Shown piece by piece: positions 25,201 to 37,200 of a stretch of DNA of 64,000 nucleotides (position 1 is the stretch's first letter; the number at the start of each line of letters is the position of its first letter). A program made the translations under genes and the position numbers. Under the pieces are notes generated by a model that made no database searches, was not told the origin of the DNA, and worked only from the letters and a program-made list of their open reading frames with translations. The DNA comes from Cardiocondyla obscurior (lineage: Eukaryota; Arthropoda; Insecta; Hymenoptera; Formicidae): positions 811,001 through 875,000 of the forward strand of contig NC_091865.1 of assembly GCF_019399895.1 (NCBI RefSeq), given 5' to 3'.

Positions 25201-28200
25201 GTCTTTAAACCCGGTAATCCCACGGCAATTTAGCTCGAACAGATGTGTCACCGTTTTCTGACACCGTCGTTTCGTTTCGGCCGCTTAGATTATCGCCCCG
25301 ACAATCGTACTCTTACTTTTTCACTTTCAGAATATACGAAATATAATTGAGATTATTGCAAAGAAAAATTAATTTTCGACGTAGAGTTAGAAACTCCTTT
25401 TTGACGTCTTACAAACCGAATTTTCAAACGTGTCACCGTCGGCGAAGTTAAAAAGCACCGTCCGGGCGATTTTCGCGAAGCGAAAGCGGTAACGCAATTT
25501 TCGATGTACGTCGCGAAAATCTCATTAACAGCAAAAATTCAATCTAACACGCTCGCCAAACACTACTTGCGTCGTGTGTATTTACTACAGTTAAAATATC
25601 GTGTCTACCAATTTTCGCGAAGCAAAGCAAGCGATAATGCGATTTCCAATGTGCGCCGGTAAAACCTTGTTACTAGCAGCAGAAATTTAATCTAATATTT
25701 TCATTAAACTACTTATACGATATACGTATATATATATATACATCTGTGCCTCTATATTGTTTTGAATGCTGACCGTAATTATAATGTGCTCTAGCTCTCA
25801 ATTTTGCGAAGAGGCACAAGCGAACGAAATTGATGCGCGACCATCAAAATTTTATTTAAATTGTAAATTGTTTGTGTCCGAAGTTTTTACTCCTCGTACG
25901 CTTTACTATCGATAGCAATTTGAAAATGTAAAAGCTGGTGTAACTTTTCATCAAAGTGCATCGACGTCGATACGTCGAAGCACAAGTGCGTTGTAATTAA
26001 ATAACCATTATCTATGTTGTGGCATAAACGCTGTTTAAAAATAGTACATATAATGGATGGTTATTTAGCACATTCATCATTCGTACATATATTCATCAAT
26101 CACGAAGACGCGATCGCGAGAAATTCCACGGTGAAGGTTAAAATGTGAGATCGCGGGCTGCTCCATCTTTTTTATCGTATCGGTATTAATTATCAATTTT
26201 GCCTTTTGGACTCTTATTAAATGAGGGCTCGTAGCGCTAATTGATACCTAATCGGAGGTCAAGAGACAATCGGAACGAAGCAGTAGCTGAAGAAACTGCG
26301 AAATTTATCTTTTTTTTCTCGTTGCCTCGGTGCATCTTGCTCGCATCAAGAAACATTCTTATCGGGCTGCGCATAAATCACGAAAGGTGCCTGCTTGTAT
26401 CTCGCAGTGTACGCGATCAAATGTAAATTTAATTTGTTTTATTTTTTTTTTTTTAATTACTATCATTGGATTGACTACTCGTATCGTTATTTTTTTTTCC
26501 CAAACGTTTTGAGATAATAACTACAAGATCGACAACAGCGCGTCGCAGATTATTAATGTTTTACTTAAAAATTATTTTTTTTTTTTAATCATATCGATCA
26601 AAACTGAATAGAAAACAACTTAAAAATATATTATTATTCCTTTTTAAAGACAACCAAAGACAAACATTAATTAATATTATTTTATCATTAATTATCGCTC
26701 TTATTAATTATTAAAAAAAAATATTTTTTTATTCCATCGTTTCCTTCTACTCGATATCTATAACCGACTGCTACCCGCGTGCGATTTCATCACGGAGAGG
26801 TACAACGCCGGTCACTTTTCCAGCCACAGCCAGTACGCAATATTAGAGTTTGAAGCGAAAAGCCGCGTGTCGCGATTATTGTTCTTTTATGGCGTTGCGG
26901 CAAAACGATGGCAAGCGATGTTGGTTCTCTACGGTCGACCGAACGACCACTTTTCCTTTCCCACGACACGTCCGTCAATCCGTCAGTATCTGCGGGTAAC
27001 TCGATCGCGTGGCAACCTCCGGGGGTTATATTGGCCACAGTCGAATCGCGGCGGTCAAGGTGCTAACAAAATATGCCCGAGGAGGAACCGTCGTCTGTTC
27101 CTCATCTATCTCCGTGCGAAAAAGGAAGGAGGGGAGGAAGGGAGAGCGTGAGTGGGCTGGTTTGCCAGGTCCAGGTGAATTATCCAGGGGCCGAGCCGGA
27201 AAAAGGGACGAATATCGCCGATAAAACGCCGTCATGGGCAGCGATAAATTGCTGGCGCGGCGGCACGATTACTGCTGCGCCAGCGACGGAAAGTCCTTGC
27301 GAGAGTATAAGGTGGTGGCTCAACGGTCGCTTCTGCTGCTGCTGCTACTACTGCTTCTGCAGCGGCGGCGTCGGCAGCGAAGCTGAGTCGGCTGTTATTT
27401 CGAACCCGGGCCGAGCGAATGAATTTCTACGTATAATTAAGAAGAGCCCAACGCCGCCACCGTTATCTGCGTTTCGAGGGATTTTATTTATTATGCTCGC
27501 TCGCGACGGCCTTTCAAAATGCCGAACAGTTTGAAACAATCGTTCTTGTATTCATTAAAAAATTAATTAATAAATAATAGTAATGACAAAATTAACTTTT
27601 TTTTTTCTTTGTCTTTTTTTTTTTTTCAATTTAATTTGCTTTTATTCCATTTATTTTTACGCATCGCTACGTCGCGTCGCATGACGACACAGCACCGTTT
27701 GATCGATCTGATATTTGACTGTAAAATATTCTAACGCATAAATAATTAATGCTTCGATTCTAAACGAGACAGATTTCTCTGTCGTACGGCCACGATGGCG
27801 ATAACACGATTTTAGATTCGACAGAACCATCCCTTCGATCAATACGAAAGGTTCGTTAATAGCGAATGCTGTGTCGCGCCGTCCTTCGACAGACGGCTAC
27901 ATCGAATTGCCGCGCCGTGCGTGTGCATGGGCTAAAGCTCGTGATAACATCCCCAAACGAGCTTGCTCGTGCCTTTCTCCATTATTATCCTTATGACATG
28001 CAGATTGCGCATCACGCGCGGTGCATCACTTTGAAACGCATAATGCACCATAAATACGCGAGTGCCTCGCAGCACTAACTGCGAAACGTCGCGCATTTAT
28101 CCTCGAGCTAATTTAACAGCTTTATCTGAACTAATCAGCCTTGTTGCCCTTTAAAAAGTACCGAAAAAAAAAAAAAAGAAAATTGTTTGAAAATTATTAC

Positions 28201-28785
28201 GCGTGCGAATTGTATACCATTGAATTTACTAACGTTACTAACAACGCGTGATAAACATATTAATTATTAATTAGTTTAAAGCCGCTATTGCGCTACCAAA
28301 TGTGCCGATTCTATTTAAACTGAAGCTTAACAATTGTAAAAGCGGTATAAGCGATTTGGACGCGAAATATCACCGCAAGATATTACCGCAAGATATTATT
28401 GCGGGGAACAATTCGCCGGGTCAGCGTGCGTATCAATGGATTCGATATCGTCATTGTCGCTAGTAATCCTGCTGGTGCACTCGCCAGCGACACGCGGAAA
28501 ACACGTCGCGTACGACGGATAATGTCCCGAGAGTCCGAGCGAGTTCAAAATATCTGGTCCACACACGTGCGTTTATACGCCTCGCGCGTTTCATTCTTCC
28601 TTCCCCGTATTCGTCTCGTTCTCTATCGCAGAGGAACCCCATGCACGCACACGCGGAGCGCGATCTCCTCTCTTTCGGCGTATTCGGGCTACGTGTGAAC
28701 TTCCATACATGTATGTACTCGCGTACTATATATAGACTTCGGCGGAGGGGTTTGGGGGCTAGCATGACTCCCTGGCATTGATCGT
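19226..28785. other. Gene-free stretch upstream of Chip
   Basis: No recognised gene. CpG-rich patches occur at about 21880-22720, 22860-23420, 24000-24620 and 26980-27480; the last contains a CTG/CTA-rich run near 27337-27360. A divergent tandem repeat lies at 25469-25880. An inverted repeat with CTCAATC (21916-21922) and GATTGAG (21934-21940) arms sits in a patch containing homeodomain-like TAAT motifs. These patches could be enhancers; that is inference. Confidence 0.4.
25469..25880 (+). repeat. Divergent tandem repeat, unit about 140-190 bp
   Basis: ATTTTCGCGAAG followed by CRAAG.., CGATTT-like and GCAGMAAAWTYAATCTAA motifs occurs in unit 1 (from 25469) and again from 25610. A weaker third start (CAATTTTGCGAAGAGGC) is near 25798. 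Units 1 and 2 align through their length with many substitutions, indicating an old duplication. Confidence 0.5.
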
Positions 28786-28940
28786 ACTGCCACCCCATGA
28801 GCAACCCCTAATAACACCCTCCTGCTGTCCCCCGTTTCCCTGGTCCCCGCTTCTCTTTCTCTATTCCTCTTATCTTCTCTTCTCCCTCCCTTCTATATCT
28901 CTCTCTGTCTTTCTCGCTACCTCTCCCTCGGCGCCGCCGC
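28786..28940 (+). repeat. Pyrimidine-rich tract
   Basis: The plus strand is almost all C and T with C-runs (for example around 28830-28850), the mirror of a purine-rich strand. It is followed directly by a CpG-rich segment. The 210-codon plus frame (28778-29410) crossing it is Pro/Ser-rich then Arg-rich, as composition predicts, and is not called. Confidence 0.55.
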
Positions 28941-28969
28941 CCCCTCGCTCCAAACTGCGCCCTTTGCTA

Positions 28970-29400
28970 ACCCAATCTGAGACCCCTGCAGGCGACGGCT
29001 CTCAACCCGCGGTTCCGTGCGGCGCGATGCGGCACGGACACGACGCGACGTGCCGAGCTGAGCCACGCGGGCCAGCTGGCCGGTCAGCTGATTCCCAGCG
29101 GCGTGGCACGACGCGGCGCGGAAGCGAAATGGTGCGGCGCGGCGCGGCGCGACGCGACGCGTCGGGACGCCCATTAGCCACGCGAACTAAACTAAAGCCA
29201 TTAACTCCGCGGCTTAATAACGGGCGAAGCCACCCACGGCGACCTGTTTGCAAATCCCGCGGACTCCGACGGGCTACGACGAGATATCGGCCACGCCGTG
29301 CCGATGCCACTTCCGGCACGAGCACGTGGGGCGTCCGCCCGGTGCCGGCCGAAGTAATCGGACGCGGCCTGACCCCTTACCTTAACCCTTTCGAGCCACG
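28970..29400. other. CpG-rich patch with CGACG/GGCGC repeats
   Basis: Dense CpG with short tandem GGCGC and GACGC units around 29130-29160. Open frames are present on both strands at once. Possible promoter or enhancer; no TATA box or known gene start is seen. Confidence 0.4.
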
Positions 29401-32400
29401 CGGCAGTTAGCGGTCGATAAACACGCGTCAAAAGTAGAAAGTAACAAAGTGATACAGTCGAACGAGGAAAGTATAAAAGTAATCTACGATTTTCGCTTGG
29501 ATTTTTCGATAAATTAACAAAACGTGAAACAAAAAGTATTATTTAAAAATTTTTCCCACCCAAGTATTACCCATATATGCACTTTGTTTAAATAATTAAT
29601 GAATTTGTCGAAGACTCATGGACATGTAAATTTGCGAACTTAGAGAAAAAAAAAACTGGTTATTGACCGCGCTGCAGTCTGAAATATCGTCACGCTAGAG
29701 AAGTAAACAGACTCTCGAAAACCTGGAATATCTAAACTTTCAGTAAGGGTGGACTTATCGAACGTACTTGTCCGATGCCATAACTAAGTATCGATGGAAA
29801 CGAGTCGTCGCACAAGATAACCGCATGCCGATCGATACCCCGCGCCAATGTTATTTTAGTAACTAACGATGAAATTCGTCCTTTGCAATTAAGAAAAGTA
29901 AATGGCCTGAACGAAAATGAGTTCGCGTAAGACTTACATACATTTATGACATGTCGTTACATGTGTATAAAAATTTTATAAATTCGTCAAATTAGATCTA
30001 AATGAATTATTTTTCTTCGACAGCATAAAATAAAAAAAAAAAAAAATTAAGTTATTTTCATATTTAAAAAAATTAATAAATAAACGAAATCAACTTGCTA
30101 ATTCTGACGTTCAATATCATTACATTCAGCGAACCACGACGACTCTTGAAATCGATCAATTCCGTGATTAATGGCTCTATCTTATCTGAATTGAGTGTTT
30201 ATAGTAGCCTAGCGGTATTAGACGTGCATTGAATAAATTCGCATTGAACTAGTCGCCTCAAGTGCAACGAGTGAAAGGTTTTCATTTTAAACGATTCAAA
30301 AGAGATAATTTGCAGCGCATTTCATTACAATAAATTAAATTATTTTTTTTTTATTCATTGAGCAACGATATCTTCATACAACTAGGTCATAAACAAGTTT
30401 AACGTCTGAGTGACGGACTAGTGAAACCTTTCGTTTTGCGTGACACTAGCGAGAATGCGCGTGCAATTATTTGCAGCATCGGAGGATAAAATAACTCATT
30501 CGAGAAACTAGGGATGAGGTCTTTGTTCAACGTTTTATTATGGAGTTCTGAGAGTGCGGACCTGTCGCTCGTGAGGGCAGAAGCCTTGAAAAATTCCAGG
30601 CCGCGTGCCGACTTAAGTGGCCGCTCGTGCGAGGTGCTAGTTTTTCACTCGGCGGATTAGTTCCGTATCGGCGCAATCATCTGTCACGATCCTCTCCTCG
30701 GATTCGAGAGACGGACAGGGATGCAGGAAGGCGGGCAAAAATTTCTGGCGGGCTCGCGGGGCAACCCACACGCCGTCGGTGCCGTGCGACGAATTAATTA
30801 GTTCGATCGTGCGGCACGTCTTGAATGAAAAGCCGGGCGTTACATGCGCGCATGCCGGGGTTATTGCACGACGGCACTCTACGGCCGCTACGTGCCTCGC
30901 GTGAAATTACATTATCGGACTAAATTAGCGCGATTCAATTCCGTCTTACGAAGTCGCGGCCGATTCGTCAAGCGGCGCGCACACTTGTTCCCGACGTGTC
31001 CGCTAATTCCGGAAGTGATCGTGTCCCGTTACATCGGTTTACGTGCGATTACTGTTTGACGTGACGAACTGCGAGTGCTAAATCAAACAAACAGTCGCGT
31101 GTGTCTGAAATTTTTTTCTTTTTTTTTTACGGAGGAACAGTTGTTAACGTTAATTATAAACAGTTTCAATACTGTTCTTAAATAAACTTGTTAAGTCTAG
31201 ATACTGTTACTTAAAGATTTTAATTATTTTTCAGATTACGTGCATTAAATAAAATAACTGCCGATAAAGTTGATAAAAATCTCTAGCTTTACTTTTTTTT
31301 TTTTTTTTTTTTTTACGTGTATAAAATGTTTCATATCGGGCAATCGTTTTTGATCGAGCGATACAGGGAACGGGACGAAAGATTTGTCCACGCGTCGCGT
31401 CACTCCCCAATAAACCGTACACGATAGTGGGTTACCCCTGCAACCCTTGAGATCTCGACTCACCCCTGGCAAATCTGCCCCGCACACGTACACACGCACA
31501 CACGCATACGTGCGTGCGAAGCAGTGACGTGTCGCCGATTCTCCAGAGACGAGGAAGTCCAAGTTCTTTTCCGACGCGATCGATCTTAGGACGGTGTATT
31601 TTCTCGCACGCGAAAAAAAGAAAATCGTCCCGAACTTCCTCTCTTATCCCGATCCGATCTGTCATTCGCAATTGTTCATTCTATTACTTGATATCTATCA
31701 GTCCTATTTTTTTTATCTTTTTTATTTTTTTTTCCAACTATTTAACGCTAAACTTATCTCTCAGTTTGGTCAATTGTGTTCACGTTTACCTTCACATATT
31801 TATTTATTTATCTATTGCGTAAAGTTAGATGTTTATCTGTCAATATGCAATTTTTAATGCTTTTTAACGATATAGATCTCGAGAAATCGTTCGAGTGATT
31901 TATCTTATCGGTTGCGTCGAATCGGAAGATTCAAAGAAGAACGGTTTTATCTCTCGCCTGATTTACCGAGGGCTATTTTTACATTCCGACTCGTCGGAAC
32001 CATTTGAGAACGTTTGCAACATTTTATTTGTTAATTGAAACATAAAGTAGCTAATATAAAATAGCTAATCCAAAGGCTCTCGGCCGAGGAAATTATCGTT
32101 CGCTCTCATCATTCCGTAGCATTATGCCGGATGTTCAACATCGATATTGCGATGACATCACAAATCCGGTGGAAAATCACAGAAATCATTCCGCAGTTGG
32201 AATCAATAGAATCTAAATACTGCAATAATGTATACGTTTGCAATATCAGCCGAGAAACAAGTCTGTCTCTTAATTTCCAAGACGCACTCGCGTTACAAGT
32301 CCGCGTAATTATCATTTCAGCATTATCACGGAGAGTCTTATGTCTACTCTGTTTATTTTTGTCTCGCGCTGTAACTAAGCGCACTTCAATTAACATAATG

Positions 32401-34182
32401 ATTTTACAAGGTTACTAATATATGAAAAAAAAAAAAAAATAATGACACGTGCATCTCGCGAAGGTTGATATCAATTAGAGTTCGAGGGAAAGTCTAAACG
32501 AATCGAGATGATCTCTCGTTGTTCCTGTATTCGGTGGGCTTTACAATTTCCTTCCTAAAGAGTATTCAATTTATATATTTTTTTTTTTTTTTTACTTTTC
32601 CGTTTTTTCTTTTTTTTTTCTAATTTTATGTTACGAACGTTACACGAAATCCTACGAATGAATCCGTAATGTACTAAACGCATATCAGTTTTAGATCGAA
32701 TGTATTCCCGAAACCCGTTTGCCGGAAATACAGCTAACTCGGACTCTCTGTCGAACTCTATTGTCGGAATATTCTGCGTACTCTTGTTATTAATCACCGC
32801 ACCGCGCAGGCTTCTTAATGATTGCTCGTCCGGCCTCGGGGCGCGAATATGCGCGCGATACACCCCAGCTCGAATATCCCGAGCACTAAATATTATCAAC
32901 GCGACGTTAATTACCCGCCGGTTAACCAACTGCTACTTCACGACCGGCCGGAAGCCGAGAACTTGATCCCCGATGATTTGGAGGCTATTGATTGAGGCAA
33001 CTAACTATATATCCTCTCTGTTTCGAAAATTATATAGATGAAAAGGCCACCGAAAATGCTGCGCAAAATCGGTACTCTTTTATTTATTTGAAATATTTCA
33101 GAAACTTTATAAGATTTTACGTCATTCAAGGAAAAAAAAAAAAATGTATAGACCGTTTAAGTAATTAACGAACCTCGATAATGACGAATATAGCAACGCT
33201 AAAATACGAAAGAAAAAATAATTAATTGGAAAATATAATGGTTCTATTTGTCATTCCAAAATTATTGCAATACGCTTATCGTTATAGCGACTAATTTACG
33301 AAAATTGGATATACCATGTAACATCATAATTGATCCGTACATTGAATTACCGTCAAAATGATCGCCGACAATTGAACTGACAGCATAAATATGACGACCT
33401 TCACGTCATCATTGATTTTAGTATAACATTATTTCACCAGCTGAGCGACTAAACTACCACTAAAATATAGCGCGACTGGTACACACATTAAACATCGATT
33501 CTAAAACTCTTCATGTTCGCGAGAATAAATTTTACGTATCAAAATTCTCAGCCGAAAATTCATCAATTTCGACCTCGCGATAAAACGTTGCGCATATATA
33601 CGGGAACGATACTCTTTTTTTTTTTTCATGGATTTCTACTAAAGAAATAGAACTGAACTTTGGAATATTTGAATTTCTAAATTCGCGGATATTACTGTAA
33701 TTGCCTGCGATATGACAAGTGATGTAACTTCCTGCTCCAGAACTTTAGAAAATTGATTTCGATAACATCGGCCGAGAGAGTTCGTTCAAGGAAGTCGATT
33801 AGAGACCGGCGCTGTTGCGCCGTGCCCTTCGACGTTGTTCAAAACCTCCGCTTCCGTAACGCAGCGGTTAAAGGGATCGAAAATTGGCGCGGTCGTGGTG
33901 AAAGTCGTAAACTACATTTCGCGAATCTGTGCCACGTCCGAACGTGTTCCGCGATATGCGCCCGCTATCGAATAGGGCCAATCGGTAATGTAATCGTGCC
34001 CTTCGGCGGGCCGCCTTATGAAAATTCGCGATGCGACGACGGGTCCGCGACGACGACGGAAAACGACGTATGTTGCATGCATGAAACATTTCGCGACGCA
34101 CACACGCGAAAGTAACACGCTATACACAGCACACCTAACATGAGCGATCGGTCTGATCTGACAGATCGTTGCCTGTCCCCAG
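29401..34182. other. Gene-free stretch before first visible Chip exon
   Basis: Mostly AT-rich with long homopolymers. CpG-richer patches lie at 30580-31060, 32700-32980 and 33780-34080. The last ends 100 bp before the Chip exon. No donor site with the phase needed to join 34183 (two bases left over) was recognised after a plausible ATG frame. Confidence 0.45.
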
Positions 34183-34264
34183 GAGGCATACTCCAGCCTA
34201 CGGCTACAGCCAACCGGACTACAGGCTCCACGAGTTGAACAAGAGGTTATCGCAGCGCACAGAG
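34183..34264 (+). CDS. Chi: Chip exon encoding the start of the dimerisation domain
   Basis: The acceptor (...cctgtccccag) precedes 34183 and a GTGAGT donor starts at 34265. The first base completes a split codon; the next 27 codons read RHTPAYGYSQPDYRLHELNK followed by RLSQRTE, matching the conserved RHTPY...DYR..ELNKRL block near the N-terminus of LDB1/LDB2. In vertebrates that block is preceded by only about 20 residues, so the upstream coding exon is probably short. The exon ends in phase 0 and joins 53719 across a 19.45-kb intron. Apparent frame continuation into the flanks (start near 34169, stop near 34501) is intronic. Confidence 0.93.
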
Positions 34265-37200
34265 GTGAGTACACTTTCGAATTCATTTCTCTTTTCTCCT
34301 CGTTTCTACTCGCGTGTATTATTGCGTATGCACGATGCTCGGGAGTCCGGCGAGGATCTTATCCCCTCATCGATCATTTGCACTCGCGCGATTTATTCAT
34401 CGCGCGCGCATGCATGCCCGACGCGCGATCGGATCGATAAATTATCCGCAAAGACAAATCCCCGCGAGCACGTCTTAATGTCAGTACCAAAAGCGAGGTG
34501 AAAAGCCGGGTGATATTAAAATTCAATTCCGTTCAATAGCGAAATACATCGTTTCTGGTTAAATAAAAAAAAAATTCTTGTCTATGTCGCGGCATATAGT
34601 ATTTAAAATTTCTGATACTTGATAGATGCAATTATTACGCGATGGGTTTCCCAATTTTCCGATTATCGCGCGGACAAAGAGAACATTTTTTTTTATTATT
34701 CTTTTTTTTTTTTTTTCCCCCCCGGTAAAACCTGAAAAATAAATGTTCTTTTGAAGCGATGAAAAAAATATTCGCGGCACCGAAATGGTCAGCGCGACGA
34801 AATTTACGGTAAGCTTAATCGAACGCGCTATTTATCGCAATTCGAGATGTCGTTATTTTGATAAAGGTTATTGTACGCCGTTTGTTTAATCGCGTTTTGC
34901 TAAATCGCTCGCAATTTTTATTTCGTTTTTACCATTCATATATGTTCTGAAAAAGCGTATATGACTTTGAAAGGTAATCTTTCTGGTGTATTTGTAAGAG
35001 AAATACGGCGAAAGCGATTCAAAGTCTTATTCACATTCCTATTAATGAAATTATTTATAATACGCCGAGAGATCAACGAATGGGAATAATAGGAATAAGC
35101 GCGTATTAGCTTTATCAGGCTTCGCAAGTATTTCTCGTTTTTAGTATAGTCACAAGATGAATGACGGAGCTATTTATGCGGGAAATTCCTTCGAAACGTA
35201 GTATGGGAAATCTTCTCTAAAGCCCTATTCGCGGCTTTTTGTTACACTATAAAATTATCTGGCCCATATTCCGCCGGCAGATAAACCGACCTCTTCTGAA
35301 AGATTCACGATAATGACGATAAGATATGATCCAGGGGACGCATTGTTGCTCGCGCACATGTCGCTCTATTCGGTGGGTCGATTTCGGACCGTCGAAGATT
35401 AATCGAGGCATGCTAAAGAAAACTGTATGTGTATTGTTATCGCGCGCGGTAAGCTTATACTCTTGATTTTGCAGTTGTTTAAAAACAAATTATGCCAATA
35501 GATATTTCATACATGTACGTGTAATTGATATTTTTTTATGGAATAATACAGAAGAAAATAAAAAAAAACAAGTATAATTAGTGTTCAATTAAAATCAATT
35601 TTATAAATTACAATAAACATAATACCGAATGCGTACAAGATACTTTTTATAATGCGATTGAAATTAGTGTACGCGACATTGCCAGTTTAAATCATTTTAA
35701 ATATTACTCTACGCCTTCGCGTTTTTAGTAAAAAAGAAAAGAAAGTCAAAAGTATGGTTGAACCTTGTAACGATTTTAAACGATCTAGATATAAACCTCC
35801 TAGGTTTTATCATCGCTATTTGTATAGGTAGATATTCACGAGTCCCTACATCGAAAATGATTCTCCATTAACGACGTGCAATTTACGACAGCTAGCACCG
35901 GCCGTATATTTCTTTTTGAAGGTTTAATACTTCGCGGAGTAGTGGTCAATATGTCATTAAGGATTGAATAATGCGGGAAGGAAAAAAAAAAACCCTCAAA
36001 AAAAAAAAAAGAAAGCGCCCGGGGTTAATGCGTTCTAATGAGCCTCCGCTTCTAGTACTGCGTTCATTAATCTTCGAGACGCGGATGGACAACCGGTCTT
36101 CTTCCCTGGGAGGTCTCGATAAGCGGCCCGAATAAATTCTTCGGTTTCTATCGTTAGCGTCGCGTAAGAGGAACGGCGGGCGAAGTGGCCGGCTGTCAGC
36201 GTCTCTCGAGATTGTGCGCGTGCCAACAACGAAAAACTTTGCCGCGTGTTGTTTAGCTCTTGCGCCATGAGTTTTCGGAGCAGATTGTCACGACGGACAC
36301 TTTGCGGGGCTTTCTTTCTTAAGCTCCTACTTTCCTTACTTTTTCGATTTATAGTTTCGTTACAGATATTATTGTGCCCGACCGGTTAAAATACCCAAAC
36401 TCTTATCGAACTGTCATTAAAAAAAAAAAGAAAAAAATTTTTTTTTTTACATTATCCGTAGATTATACGATTCTTACGAATTTTCTGAAAAATTTACGCA
36501 AATTTTTGTTACGCGCGTCTTTTATTTTTCAGAGATATGTATTATATATTTTATTGAAGAGATATAAGAGTAGGAGAATTTTTTTTAAGCCATTGATTAT
36601 GTTGGAAACAAGCTGCTCTTTTCACGTAAATGCATAAGTCATTTTATTCGGTTACGTTTAAAAAGTATCTACGCGAGCGGTTTATAATGAAAGGAGACAC
36701 TTTTTCCTGGCCGCGTACGTATATTACGACGTTTATCTCGGCGAGCGTAGAGCTATTCGGGAAATTTTGCTTTTCTCACTTTGGTCATTCCCGCATGCAG
36801 GGCTCTGGGTGGGTGGAAATTATATTTTGCTAACACAAGCGTATATGAGCAAGAGAAAGAGAGAGAGGAAGCGAGCATGTCAATACACACATGCATATAC
36901 ATATGTGAACCGTATCGATCGTTAGGGCAGAGGATAGAAAAGGTCAGAATCGAACTGGCGTATCGCAATTGTGTTTACTTATGCATACTCGGGCGATATA
37001 CTCTGCAAGCCCGACTTCATATTTAGGCCGTCGACGTAAATAATTGTCTGTTTTTCTTTCTCATTGCGCAGAAAAAAAAAAGAAAAAAATTATCCTCATT
37101 TATAAATTTTATTCGTTTTGGAAGTAATAATTTTAGTCGAAGTGAATTTATAACGACCAACGTTCGAAATCCGGTCTTAAATCTTCGTGCGCGTTCAATT

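Noticed and set aside
27073..27146. ATG frame ending at GTGAGT as the missing first Chip exon
   Set aside because: It ends in phase 0 and so would shift the Chip frame; the sequence also does not resemble known Ldb N-termini.
28778..29410. Plus-strand 210-codon frame as a gene
   Set aside because: Its sequence follows base composition (Pro/Ser in the pyrimidine tract, Arg/Ala in the CpG patch), and the minus strand is open as well.
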